DNA of 64,000 bases, from the NCBI GenBank assembly GCA_017163975.1, contig JAFFSR010000242.1, positions 521,001-585,000 of the forward strand, written 5' to 3'. Source of the DNA: Anastatus disparis (taxonomy: Eukaryota > Arthropoda > Insecta > Hymenoptera > Eupelmidae). Position 1 is the first letter of the stretch. Every line of letters begins with the position of its first letter. The position numbers and the translations under genes are program-made. Of this stretch, positions 12,401 to 25,500 are shown piece after piece. The notes beneath the pieces are model-generated. The model did no database searches and was not told where the DNA came from. It saw nothing but the letters and a program-made list of their open reading frames with translations.

Positions 12401-15400
12401 TATAGTTGTATTTTGCATACCATTTTGAGTATTGAGATGAAACAAGTAAGCCAAATAAAACTTTCATGTTTATTCGAAATTCTTGACAATTTTTCAATTT
12501 TATATTTTTAATTAAGAGATATTCGTAATAATATATGTACACTATTCTTATTTATATTATTTTTTTAATATTTACGTATATAAATAAATCAAAGTACTAT
12601 TAATGTAATTTATTTTAATTTTTATTTGAGATGTACATTTTAAAATAAAGGTATAATCAAGTCTTTAGAGATCGTTAGTGGTTCAGTCGGTAAAGCGATG
12701 GATTCGTCATCTCAAGGTCCTGAGTTCGAATCCCGCTCTCGACCGATTAATACAAGCACCACTGTACATTACACATGTGCTTTGTTCACAATCACACTGA
12801 AAATCTCCGTCGCTAATTAGCATCGTAAACAAAGCATAAATATAGCGACTTTAAATAATACGAAAAAAAAAATTAATTTCTAAAAACTTTTCCCACTCTT
12901 GATTTTCTTTTTTTATAAGTATCGACAATTTTGCTCTAACAATAAACAAAAAAAAACAATCATAATTGATGTGAATAATCATTTCGTTAATTATGCATTT
13001 TGCGCAGAAAATTAATATTCCTTAGCACTTGAAAATAAATTTACTGTGAAACTAAAAAGGTTGCGCTTTTACGTCCACCTATAATAATGTGAGTTTCAAG
13101 TTCTTTATGCGGAAAAAGTTTAATTTCTTTATATATTGCCGCGTATATACATTCCCTCTCTACTATATTCTCACTTTCTTGCGCTAAACTTGATTACCCA
13201 TAGAGGTGTAAGTACGTGACACTGCGACAACCGTTCGTTTAAAGCCTTATAGTATCTAAAGAATAAGACTCGCTTATTTTATAGAGTTTTAGTTGCGTCA
13301 AGTGTTAAATTTACACAGTCCGACAATTTTTTTTCTCAGATCTTTGTAGAATAAGTTTACGTTTTTATTAAGTTTTACGCTTTTTTTTTACGCTATGTTT
13401 TATAAAAAATTATTTACTTTATTTTTATTAATTTTAAATTGTGGTTCTTAAATATTTCTTAGATTAATTTTAAGTAAGAAATAAAAATCTTTTTTATTTC
13501 TTACTTAAAATTTAAAAAACAATATTTTTCCATGAAGCCCAATTTATTTAAAAGTTATGAGAAAATAAAAAATAAAATTCATAACTGTAGAACAGATTGA
13601 GTTTTTTGGATGTTTTTTTTAATAAAAAAATTGTGATCTTAACATTCATATATTTTCAGTAAAAATTTTCAATAATTAATTCCAAAACTGCACAATTTTA
13701 AAGAGGATGAAAAAATTCTTGAAATTCAGAGCTAATTATTCATAACTTTATGAGCGAAAGTTATGAGCGTTAAGAATTGTACCAATAAATGCGGCTTCTT
13801 TCATAATTTTATGAAAAATAAAATATTCGAAAATTGGGAGGCCTAAAAATGAAAGCCGAATTTTTATTAGAAATCTGAAAAATAAATATTATTTTTTTGC
13901 GGTATAACAAATTAATTCTAAATAAATAATTAACATTCAAGTAAGTCAGCGCTCGAGAGCGCATAAAAGCATTATCGAAGTCCTCAAATTTTAACAGAGA
14001 TTAAATTAATTTTTAAAAATACAATAGATAATAAGAAGAAAAGAATTTTTGTTTATTTTAATTTTTTTAACTTGATTTTTATTTTATATTCAAAAGTAAA
14101 TTAAAAATCTTGGATTTTTATTTTTATTTTAATAGCATTTTAAAATATGACTCGCTTTTAGTTGAATAATTTCCGAAACAATTTTTAATTTCTGATAGAC
14201 TCGTAAAATACTTTAGCGTTGCCTGTGGATCCATAAAAAAAATTGAAAATCAGTCATATATTTGATTATAAACTAACAGTAATTGAGAAATCCATTTTCT
14301 TACTTTCAATGTAAAAAAGTATGGAAGGAACTTCCGGAGTTCAAGGAACTCATAGATTCAATTCATTTATTCAAATGACAGCGATTTAGATTCTAAAATA
14401 CTATAAAATTAAGAATAAAAATTCTTAGACTTTATTTTTATTTCTAACTTTGAAAATCGGATAAAAAAAGACAACTAGAAAAAGTCTTCTTTTTTATTTT
14501 CTGCAACTCTTTAAAAATTAATTTGGCTACTTAAAAAAATTGAAAGCTTGGACAATACTTTTGCAGGTTTTTAAGCGCAATTCTTATTCGATCCGGACCT
14601 TCAATTGTCTGATACTGAAGATTAAAACTATTGTATTCGATGTTTTATTCTTATATTTTAATTAATTTTAATTAAGAATTAAAGAGTAATATTTACTATA
14701 ACTATTTACTATAAATGTTCAAAATTTATTTATTTCGTTGTAATAAAGATGAAAAATAAATAATTGAGAAAAAATGATGGAGCAAAATAAGATTTATTAA
14801 GTTTTTTAAAAAAAAAAACATTTTATATCTATATTAATAAAAAAGATAAACTTGTTTAAAAAATATCAAATTAGAAACTGATTAAATTACATCGTATCAC
14901 TGATAAGAACATAATTTTCATATAATTTTAAAAATAAATTTTCTAATTTTTATAATAATCGTTAAATTAAAAAATTTTTTTTATTTACAAAATATTCATT
15001 CGTATAATGTTTAAAAACATTTGATAAAGAGCATATAAAACTATTGACAGGAAACCAACGTAATTTCGATAAATACTATGACGATTTTTGACATTATAAA
15101 TAAAATCGTCTCATCGTGAAATCGAAATAATGATGAACAATTTTGATAATTATAATTAAAATCCTTCAGATATGAATGATACAGAAATGTTGGTTAGCCG
15201 CTGACAGAATAATTTTCGTTAGATAATTTATAAACGCAAGGACTGGTTTGCGACTTTTATGAAGACATTAAAAAATTTAAAAAGCTCATTAGTTTCACCG
15301 TATTGTACTTTAAAAATCGTAAAATTAGATAATTTTTCCTACGTTTTTTGTTTCAACGATAAATTATAAGATTATTGTCAATCTATTTGATCTCAGCTTG

Positions 15401-18400
15401 ATTGTTTTGGAATATTTCTTTACTTTAAGAATTTGTTTTGCGACATGTTAGCGAAATTCCTTTTTTCTTGCTCCTGGTTTTTCCTTAAAACTCGTCAACC
15501 TTTTCTTTTATTTTACTATTTCGAGGGAAATTCTTCTGTTTACGGCTTACAAGCGAGCATCCTTATTTTTAGCGATTATTTTGAAATTACTTGATCGGAG
15601 CTTTGACGGGTAAGATGCAATGCGTTAAAGATAATTCTTAACTATTTTACGTAACTTTTATCTTTATGATCATCATCATTTGCTGATACGTTATTTTATA
15701 TGGCGTTGTAATTGGATCAAAATATTTATCAACTTAACTTTATTCGAAGAAATGAATAAAAGAAATATTTAAAATTTACTGTTTTTCCATGGATACATTT
15801 AATTGCTATTATATTTACCATAAAATATACTAAAAATATTCATCATATCAATCTTTTTAATTTTAAATTTAGATTAACAATTTCTTGGTAATTTGATAGA
15901 CGAAAATAGTTAAATTGTTTAGAAAATAATTTAATGATCGGTTAAAAGTTTATAAACATACCTTTTACATAGTAATATAAAATTTACAATCTCATAGGGA
16001 TATTTAAACGAGATTCCTAGATTTCCGTAAAAGTTAGACCGTATAAAGTGATTCCCTTATTATAATGTAAACATAATTGCACGTATATAATATATAAAGG
16101 GCAATGCTCCATTCCCCATGCGAAAGTGATTTGCACTTAAAGCGCATATATGTAGTTTAGGGTTAAATTCAAAGTAAAGCCGCGATATACTTCGAGTTTA
16201 AATTAACCGACAAGTGGCGACGTTATGCTAAGAATAAATCGCACGAATAAATGTAAATTCTGTAAATGGAATATTTTTCTTCAACAGGTGTTTCTTACAT
16301 ATATAGGCATTGTGCTTATAATAGCTGATACTATGTGGAATATAAACGAATGAAATTTTCGCTACAGTTTTGCTGATAAACGTTTTTCTCTGTAATAATT
16401 AATAAAAAAGTTTTTTTTTAATTATTGACATATTGAAGGCAATAATATGTAGATAAAATTGATTTGTTAAATAGATTTTAGAACTTAATTGAATCTTATA
16501 TAATAAAGGAGATCTAATTAAAAATTTATTTGAAATTTAATTTAAAAAATTTTTTAAATTGAATGAAAAAGTTAATTAATATGTGAGTTTTTGTAATAAA
16601 AATAATCAAATAAATAATTTAAAACATTTAGAAATTATACTGAAAATAAAATAAAAATTCCGTTTTCAAATTTACCGCTATGACCATAATTTGCTGATGG
16701 CGCTCAAAACGAATAACTTCAAAGAGAGAGAAAGATAGAACGAGAGCAGACGATCGAGCACAGTGTACGGTCGGCTAATAACTTGCTGTTGTATAAATGT
16801 TTAATGTCAAAGATTAAGTGATTTTTAATATAAATTACGCATATAAATAAAAGAAAGGTAAGTTATTGTCAATACTTTATTATATAACCATCTCCGTAAA
16901 TGTATCTTACATATTTGACATTCTAAAGTATTGATAAATTTACCGTTCTGATGATTCTAACCTCATTCTGTTTGTGGATATTTTGTAATGTAAATATTTA
17001 TGTGTGAGATTTTTTATTATCTATATTTTTTAAAGTTTTATAATGGCATAAAAATTTAATGTCTTTACATTATTGTACAATATTTGCAAAAAATTTAATT
17101 AGATTTACTTCTATTTACAATTTTATTGAGTATTTAATGAAGTACAAAATTAATACTTTTATGCTTAATAACATTTCATAAATCTATAAACTCATAACTA
17201 TTGCAGATGAAGCACGCATATTTTATAGCAAGAACAGTTTTTGTAAAAAACAATGATGTTGAACGTGCCTGCAGAATAATGAACAAAATTCTTGGCCAAG
17301 AAGAAATATTAGACCAATACAGACGTACAAGATATTATGAAAAACCAAATCAAGTAAGACGAAGAATCAATTATGAGAGATGCAAGGCTATTTATGATGA
17401 AGATATGGATAGAAGAATTAAATTTTTATTAAGAAAAAATCGAGTTGATCCTTATCCAGGATGCATCTAAGATTATTTAAACTTTATTTGTAAATATTAT
17501 ATGTCGAATAAAAATTATTAAAAATTTTATTCTTTGATTAATCAGAATTATTGTATTTTTACCATTATGCATGCTCATAATTAATTTTATTTGATTATCA
17601 AAATTAAACTTGATAAATTAAACAGTTTTACATTTCTTTTTTAAAATTATTTATTGATGTTACAAATTTTATTAATTTAAGAAACAAAAACTGTTTAAGT
17701 ATAATGAAAATATATGGAATTATTGATTAAATTGTTAAAATTTATATTTAATTCTGTTAAAATCGATATTTTTTGCTTGCGTCTATGATAAACGTATTTA
17801 TCAATCATAATTAAGATTTTTTATCAACTTGCGACGTAAAAAAGAACTTGAAAAAATAATTATCATCTTTTTTTTTCCTTTTCAATGGATTGTTTTATTT
17901 ACATAGATGTAACAGATTGAAATATTATATAAAGTTACCATTTATACTCATACAAATTAAACCACGTGACGTCATATGATATATTTCAATTTTCTGTCTT
18001 TGTGCATAAAAATGTAAATAAAAAAGAAAAAAGTATTGATTATTTATTTCATAAATTTTAAAAATAATCTAATGAATTTTTTCGAAATTCTAAATTCAAC
18101 TAACTTTTTTTTTTAATTCATAAATTTTTTTTTTAAATTAAAGAATTTTAATAATAAATAATAAAAAAATCTATCTTACCTTGTATATTGTCAACGCATA
18201 TTCTCAAGTCTTCTCGGAAAATAGGTAAGTTACGATTGCACTGACAAGTGCAAGAGTCATTGGCATTGCCGGAGCCAAAAGGGCTCGCGGTATCGCTGCT
18301 AAGCACCATACAAGCCTCGTTACAGGAACCTTTACAATAAATTCCAACACAGCTAAGTTAATATACTGTTAGTGATAAAAATATCATGCATAAATTTATA

Positions 18401-19534
18401 AGGATATTTACGTTTTTCCAATATAAGTTATTATTGCTTGATCAAGTGTACGTTTATTTAAAAAAAGAAGCTATTCTAAATTTCTTTCAAAACTATTAAA
18501 AAAACAATCCGTATAGTGATATAAAAAATTTTTCATTCTTTTTAATGCATAATCCTTTATAATTCGATATAATAATTATGCATGCATTAATTTTTCAAGA
18601 AAAAATTAATATTATAACTAGAAAAAATAATAATATTTAAATATAATTAAAAAAATGCATATAAATGTCATTAAAATCGCATATTTATCCATATTAAATT
18701 TTAGAAAATTAATAAAATATAATAATTAATAATTATTATTTAATCATTTTAATAAATATTTAAGTTATAAATTAATTTTTTTTTAAATCTGCACAATATT
18801 GTACTGATACTAAGAAATAAATCGATTGCATAATTTTAAAATAATTATTCAGATTAAATCATCAGCCGGCGACGTCTTTGATTTTGGCCGCAAAGAAAAA
18901 TTTCAGTTTATTACACAAATTTCAATGTTATAGTCACGATAATTCGTTAAAAAATATTCATATAGATATGAAAACAAATTTCGTTTGTTCGCCAAATGAA
19001 AAAGAAATAAACAAGCGCATAAAAGTACCTTTTCTTCAAGCAAATTACCATTTATAACGTTCTTCGCTCGAGATTTTGTATATATATTTTTTTTACCTTC
19101 TTGGCGAAGGCATTAAACTCGTAACGAAGCATAATGTAAAATGTAACGATCATCCGCACAAAGATCGCGTGTGCGCGCGTGCGGAAATAAACGAATAATT
19201 AAAAACCAAGATATAGCCGTATTCTTATTCTTTCTGAACTCTTGTTACACATTTCCGTCGAATTTAAAAAAAAAAAAATTTTTTTCCTTGGACAAGATCT
19301 TTAAAATCTGATTTTTATCTTTATATTTTTAATTTCAATCTTATCGACGACTTTTATATTATTTTTATTTTATAAGAAGAAGGAAAAGAAGAAAGAGAAG
19401 AAAAAAGTGTTTTAATTACCTGGAATTGTAAAAACATCTCCATCGGCATGTCGCGTCAAGGAAATATCATTGGCAAGCACCAATTGGAAAACATAATGGC
19501 AACTTAACGAGAAAATCAAAAATGTAAGACGCAT
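446..19534 (-). CDS. sha: Protein shavenoid (single-pass membrane protein), 11 coding exons
   Basis: Spliced CDS, high to low: 19534-19420, 18329-18180, 6594-6481, 5875-5742, 4054-3904, 3213-2870, 2738-2514, 2431-2329, 2213-1792, 1642-1304, 853-446. All junctions are GT..AG and phases match, giving 2505 nt (834 aa plus TAG). Residues 1-21 form a signal peptide. The ectodomain (to about 240) has 11 cysteines, including C65, C67 and C69. One TM helix lies at about 242-264, followed by basic SRKGRRK. The cytoplasmic tail (about 570 aa) has a block starting NPAYFERQLLLAPPP (about 397-435), a CxxCxxC cluster (C486, C489, C492) and a charged C-terminus. This layout matches insect Shavenoid, which in Drosophila acts in actin-dependent trichome formation. 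Symbol and role come from recalled family features. The protein is shorter than I recall for the fly form, so isoforms or missed exons are possible. Confidence 0.82.
3214..6480 (-). other. Shavenoid introns between exons 3, 4, 5 and 6
   Basis: Three introns (5876-6480, 4055-5741, 3214-3903) separate the short extracellular-domain exons. They are A+T-rich, and I saw no second gene, RNA gene or clear repeat in them. The smaller introns on the 3' side (2739-2869, 2432-2513, 2214-2328, 1643-1791, 854-1303) are likewise empty. Confidence 0.6.
7195..7437. repeat. GC-rich dispersed repeat with two hairpins
   Basis: GTGCGCGAA (7222-7230) pairs perfectly with TTCGCGCAC (7238-7246) across a 7-nt loop. 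A second, imperfect hairpin has arms at about 7295-7346 and 7381-7437, around a loop containing CTCGCTTCGCTCGGGCG. The base composition stands out sharply from the intron. Related CTCGCT..CGCTC strings occur near 41487 and 44458, which suggests a dispersed repeat family. Confidence 0.5.
7701..7736. repeat. (TC)n microsatellite
   Basis: A run of CT dinucleotides with one interruption, inside shavenoid intron 2. Confidence 0.8.
12670..12872 (+). mobile_element. tRNA-derived SINE, copy 1
   Basis: The head is tRNA-like: an A-box-like TAGTGGTTCAGTCGG near the 5' end and a B box GAGTTCGAATCCCGC at about 12722-12736. It is followed by a non-tRNA body (ATGTGCTTTGTTCAC, CACTGAAA, TAATTAGC, GCATAAATATAGC) and an A-rich tail. 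Head and body recur in the same order at 48488-48688, so this is a SINE family and not a tRNA gene. The tRNA stems are degenerate. Target-site duplications were not clear. Confidence 0.8.
13466..13512. repeat. Perfect 21-bp hairpin in shavenoid intron 2
   Basis: The arms at 13466-13486 and 13492-13512 are exact reverse complements with a 5-nt loop (ATCTT). The arms are A+T-rich (core AAGTAAGAAATAAAA). The loop is short for a typical pre-miRNA. Confidence 0.6.
16858..17206 (+). other. Intron in the 5' UTR of mRpS21
   Basis: The donor is GAAAG|GTAAGT at 16857/16858 and the acceptor TTGCAG ends at 17206, so the second exon begins exactly with the start codon. The upstream exon (roughly 16740-16857) is less A+T-rich and probably holds the transcription start. 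It has two short upstream ATGs (16797, 16804), each soon closed by a stop. Confidence 0.6.
17207..17470 (+). CDS. mRpS21: Mitochondrial ribosomal protein S21 (bS21m)
   Basis: An 87-aa protein of the small mitochondrial ribosomal subunit, the same length as I recall for the human protein. Diagnostic strings of the family are FIARTV near the N-terminus, RYYEKP at 42-47, YERCK at 56-60 and the basic C-terminal segment LLRKNRVDPYPGC at 74-86. The start is the first ATG after the TTGCAG acceptor. An in-frame TAA in the upstream exon rules out an N-terminal extension. AATAAA lies at 17507-17512, about 36 nt past the stop. The gene sits inside shavenoid intron 2 on the opposite strand. It is complete, with no damage seen. 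Confidence 0.95.
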   Translation: MKHAYFIARTVFVKNNDVERACRIMNKILGQEEILDQYRRTRYYEKPNQVRRRINYERCKAIYDEDMDRRIKFLLRKNRVDPYPGCI

Positions 19535-22500
19535 CTTCTCGGCATTTCTGTAAAAAATATGAAAATTAATGTATGAGCATCTTAGTATGAGCGTATGTTA
19601 ATATACAAGATTATCTTAAAGAAAAGTGAGTGCTGAAGGCTTATAAAAGGTATAGAGGGGCCTACCCTTTTTACCGGTAAATGTTTTACGTTATATACGT
19701 GTAATCCTTGATATTGAGATTCTCCCGAGAGATTTATTTCATTTTGGTTTTTAATGCTTCTTGGGTTTATGTATTTACCCATTTTAAACTGGCGAGAGAG
19801 AGGCTTAAGCAATAAGGAGTGTGTTTTTAGAGCTACTAAAAACGTTAAAATCAAGTTTTATTGCATTTTTCGATGTTTAGTTAAGCCATTGCCATCTTGT
19901 CACCGCTGTTTACTTTTTTTTACAGCTGCTTTATTTGTAATATAAAAAATTTAATTAATTTCAATTTTATCATCATATATTAAAATGATTATTTTTATTA
20001 ATAAAAAATTCAGATGTATCACATAATAGTGATTTTTTTAATAATAATTTTATAAAAATTTTTTCAATATTTATTTATAATTTATAATGTATACAAACAT
20101 TTCAGTACACTTTGTGTAACATACAATTTTCTTATATCTTATAATTTGTTTTGCTGAAATAATAATCTAGTAAATGTAATTGGATGTAATTTTAGGCCTT
20201 GAACTGAAATTTAAAATTTATTAAAGTTGTTTTATATACAACTTTAAGATTCGATTAAGAATGAAAAATTAGCCATACTATAAATATTATAAGATACTTT
20301 ATTTATGTAAATTTTTAAAAATTTAACATTTAATAAACGCCAAGTTTTTAATGTTGATGATATTTTAAATATTTGTTTCTTAGTTTATATCCTTTTTGCA
20401 TTGGCGCAATATTTATAGTTTACTTGAGCGATAAATTTAAAATGTGGCTACTGATTGCTCTTTATTAAAGCGTTAGATTCTCGACATTTTCATTAATTTT
20501 CGTCATTAGAAACCTAATAAAACTGTCAGTCGACAATTTATTTTGACTTTAGAGTAATGAGTTTTCTCTCATGAGGTGGAAATCACCCTTCATTTAGACT
20601 ATTGATCGATTTGAGAAAACATTTAAATTATAAGAAGTTGTATTTACGATTATTCGTAATTACAAAAATAATGCATTATAGTTTAAATTAACCAATTAAA
20701 TCTTCAGTTATTTGTAAATGTCGATTATTGTAAAACAAGACTTATTTATCGGTGCTATTTTTCTTACTGATTGTAAGACAATTTCTCATTATGACACTTT
20801 AGATTAATTTTAATTCTGTTGTGTTAGAAAGTTATTTAAGTCTTGTTATAAATAAGTAGCTGGATCTTAATTTTTAATTATAATTTTTTTTCAAATTTAA
20901 TAAGTCTAATGATTATTTTATATTGCTTATGCATTTATATTATTTATATAATTTATCTGATTTATGCTAAGGATTCTCGTGGATTCTAATTCAGAATATA
21001 CAATAAATAAAATTATTATTTATATTCGAAAAAATTCTGATCTAAAGATTTAACACATAAAATTCACAAAAGTTCAAAAAACGTATATTAAATATTATTA
21101 GATTTGAACTTTCTGTTAGTTACAAGCCATCGTATTGTTATAACGTAATAATTAAAATTTTTACTGTTTTAATATTTTACGCTACAATGTTTTTAACTAT
21201 ACTACGGACGATTAACCACATAATGTTCCTCATTTTTTCTTACCATAACGGTTTAAACATTTTTCCATATAATCATATAATATTAAAAACTTATGCAATT
21301 ATTTTTTTAGAAGAAAAACAATAATTGATCGATCATTAATGGTCATCCAATATTAATTAATTTTTCAACTAAAAAATGCTGCCGAAAATCATTAAAAAAG
21401 ATAGACATATATTTTTAAATATTTTACAAAGTTTATCAGTATTAATATAAATGACATTCCTGATAAGCACTAATTGTCTTGTGTACATCGAAATTTTCAT
21501 GGGTTCAGTTAAATTCTTGAATTTCAAACTATATGCAAAAACGATATTGTAATAATATCTTACCGAATTACATGATTTTGTTCCATTTAATTATCGCATA
21601 AAAATCTTCTTATTCCAAGATTGAGGAAAAATAAAATCAAAGACACCCACCTCTTTAAAAACGAACTTTATTTATTCAATGATCCTCGTTTCGCCTTACT
21701 TTTTTCTTACAAACGTCATCCAGCCTAAATTGCTTTAACGCAAGCTTTAATTCCACAAAAGATGAGGCAATCGCATAATAATATGAATTCTGGAATGTTG
21801 GCAAATTTTTTAATAACATTAATATCAAATAAAATAATTATTTATATCATTATAAAGAAGACACTGAAAATCTGGTCTTACCCGCCAAGTAATTCGCAGA
21901 TAATTTAAGGAAATATATAAGATTACTTTACAAAACGATCGGTATTGATCAGGATCATCGATTTTTCCAATACCGATCGAAGCCGCTACCATAAAAGCAA
22001 ATCGTTGCAATTATGAAAAAAAATAAAGAAATTTAATTTTAAAAATAATGATAATAAAAAAACGAAACTAATAATCCTTATCCCTTGTGATAAGGAAGAC
22101 GTAAAGAGCGGAACGCTTCTAAAACGTGTACCTATTTGCATGGGACATATAAGCTCCATTTAGTTGTTGGCCTATCTTAAATAAGCGTAAAGGTATATAT
22201 GCTCGCTATATATGTGTATATAAGGACACTATTAAGTCGTGGGGGGATTTTGCGGTGTGCTACTCACGCACACGCGCGTAAGGTTAAGTTTCTAATTTTC
22301 TATGGCTAATAGCGTTATACATGTGGCACGCGCCACCGAGACAATATTTTTTTTTACTTTTTTTTTTCATTTTTGTTACATGTCTTTGCGGTTATACGTT
22401 AATGAGACGGAAAGTCTCGTTTTCAACAAGCTTATCTAAGTCTATGGTTTTCTTTACGGTCAACAACTTGGTTATTTTCTTTTTTTCTATGCTTCTTGTA

Positions 22501-25500
22501 GTACAGGATCGACATTAAGGCTCCTCCTTATGCTGATAATTTTTAAGAGATTATTCCGCGTTTATTGAGCATACGAGAGCGGAATAGTTGTAGAAATTTT
22601 ACTATCTGATTTTATTAATAGAGCAGTTTTGTTGATGATAATAGTGTTATATGAAGAGATAGAATTTGCGCTATAACATTGCTTTTTAATTAATGTTTAT
22701 CATTAAAATTATTCGATTAGAGATATACGCGTAATCTGATAATTACATTTTTCTGACGTAAAAATCATTAAATTATATTTTTCAAATATTTATTAAAAAA
22801 TTGAATAAATTAATATAATTTTAAAATGCAGATTATTATTTTTATTTAAAAATATAATAAAATAATTAATTTTAAATTATTATAATAACAATCAATAATT
22901 AGTGAAAAATATAATTCGATTCTTAAAAAAAATACAATTTTTTTGTTTTGGTCAATGAGTAAAAAATCCAAACTAATCTTATCAAATTGCGTAATGTAGT
23001 ATACATAATGGAACCATATTGTACATCGAATCCAGTGTTTATAACCATATAGAATTTAAAAAAGAATTTTTCCCGTTCTCATTAAAATAAAACAATAAAT
23101 TCTTTGTACACATAAATAGTATTTAATCAATAAAAAAAAATTTTGTACCCGAAATTCCAACTGTTCCCAAGAATCATCCTTTTTTATTTTTAATCCAATT
23201 ACCGTTCGCGAGCTTGGCTTATTTAATCGTATATTAATTCGCAAACTTGTTTGGAAAATAATCAACTTCTGTTTTGAATTTAATGACTCATTGAGATGTT
23301 GTTATAAGACAAATATTGCCAAAATATATTTAATACTGCAACTCGTTCGGTATTTTTTTATTTCTTCATTATAAAAAAACCCTTCTTTTTATTGCTTTCG
23401 TCATATTTACATTATTATTATTTTTTTTCTTGCTGTTCAGAATGTGGTGAGTCAAGTGTCCATAAAATAAATTGTAAATAAAGTATCATTAAGTTATTAT
23501 TAGTTAATAATTAATAACTTTATTTTAATTCAAAAATATTATCCGTTATTTTTTATATTTATTTTATGTTTTCATTGGAATTAAATTTTGTTATCATGTC
23601 GTTAAATTAAGTATCGTGTTGAATATATAAATAAACATTTTAAATATTTTACGAATCATTAAATGTAATATATTTGTAATAAAATTTGATTTTTTATGTT
23701 ACGTGTCATTTTGTGTCGTATTGTTTTGACAATACGCTGTGAAAAATAATAAATGTACCATTTCTCAAAAAATTTGTTTTAATTATTAAATGAGTTTTAA
23801 CCAAAATCTTTTTTCTCTTTCTTTATCATCTTTTATAACAGATCGTTCGGATCGATTTAATCATTATATTGTATAATTATCATTAATTAAAATTCATTAA
23901 TTAAATAATTGAAGACAATCCTCATTAATAAAAATTTTTTAAAAAGTGAAATATTTTTTAATTTTAAATGTTTAGTAACAAAGTTAATTATCACCAATAT
24001 AAAAAAAATTTGTTAAATGATGCTTTTATTTTTTTTTACTTTTTGATAAATTACATTTTTGTTTTAAAGATTTGTCATGAAGAAATAATGAAATATTCCA
24101 TTTATATAATTGTTCTAATAATATAAGTTACTATCTAAATGAATATTCTAAACTTGATTATAATTTAATAAGAAAAAAAAGAAGGTCCGTAAACGTATCA
24201 CATATTACAGTTTAGCAAAAGCATAGAAATTCCTCCACGTGCTTGTCTGTATAACGTAACCACATAGTACGCAAATGTTCGACATTCCCTCCTGTTGCGC
24301 ATCTTAGTAACATCTCTGGACCGAGCAGAGATGCAAATCGTTAAAATTTCACGCTACGCGAGCTCTTGTAACGCATGCATTGTACGATCCAGTGCAAATA
24401 GACCGCTTCTTCCTATACGTATTTCCAACCATAGAAGAAAAGAAAACTCTTCTTAGAGTTCCCTTTAAAAACAGTCCTTTAAAGCTTAAACAAAATTACT
24501 TCTTATATCCACCTGTTGTTGCTTGTGTCTACGTCACATGCGGACAACGGTATTACCGTGTCATAAAGCCTCGTGTATATATATACAAGCGAGATAAAAG
24601 AACGAAAGAAGAACTGCGTCTAAGTATATATGTTTATTACAAACTACAGTCTAAGGGTTACATTTCGATTCTTTTATCTTAAGAATTTCAAAAGCTACTA
24701 TTAATTTGTATTCATGAAGAAGAAATTTAACTTATATATGCCGATGCTTTTTTCCGTTTTAGATAAAAGCTGAAAAATTACATTTTAAAAGATGTAAAAT
24801 ACCGGCATTGCAGTTTTTCTGATTATTTTTTTTTCTAATATTACTTAAAAATATTTGTAAATAACCAATTTCATTTTACCCAAAGAAGATCACCACCATT
24901 GGAGATATTTTAACGGTTCGAGCCGTCGTTACGCATGCATATTATGATACGAATGTTGTTCGTTTGTGGACCTGAGATTTTAATTGACGTTATTAGCTGC
25001 AGAAAAAGTTTATGACTTTAAAGATGAAAAAACTTGGCAGCGACGATACACATCGGCGTGTTACCTTTGAATGTCAATGGTTTTATCTATGATGATGTGA
25101 TTATGCAAACGAGCATATCAATATCTTTTAGTGTACTGCCATTGGGGGTCTCCTGTACTTTTACGTTTATGAGAATTAAATGGATATAAACTTATATCGA
25201 CAAAATTTCTAAGTGCATTTTTATATTACCTTTGCTTGTGCGTGATATGATTTTTTTGTAATAGATCAATGACTTTTTAGAAGAAAATTTATATGGGAAT
25301 CTTAAACAGATTTTTTAATTAACTTTATTAGCATCCTAGACAAATAAATAATAAATTCAAAAATATATCTTTTGAAATTTTATTAATATTAAACATGATT
25401 AATCTGTCTATTGTGACTGTTATTTTTATAATGATTTTTTATGGATTCTTGTTCGATCTTATATAATATATTTTAAAAATTTTCTATTTTTAAAATAAAA

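Larger units (their letters stand above)
6595..18179 (-). other. 11.6-kb shavenoid intron 2
   Basis: This intron separates the cysteine-rich exon 2 from exon 3. It contains the plus-strand mRpS21 gene, a tRNA-derived SINE, a GC-rich hairpin repeat at 7.2-7.4 kb, a TC microsatellite near 7.7 kb and a 21-bp perfect hairpin at 13.5 kb. The stretch 8480-8760 is visibly less A+T-rich than its surroundings and may be regulatory, but nothing specific was recognised there. Confidence 0.7.

Noticed and set aside
12670..12745. tRNA gene (also the similar head at 48488-48560)
   Set aside because: The B box is good, but the stems do not pair properly and both heads continue into the same non-tRNA body, so they are SINEs.
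18330..18354. Earlier acceptor (ending TTAG at 18354) for shavenoid exon 2
   Set aside because: It shifts the frame relative to exon 1 and leads to a stop. The acceptor ending at 18330 keeps phase and the cysteine-rich reading frame.
24380..24682. 100-codon open frame in a less A+T-rich segment
   Set aside because: No recognisable domain, no good splice or poly(A) context, and codon use is not convincing.
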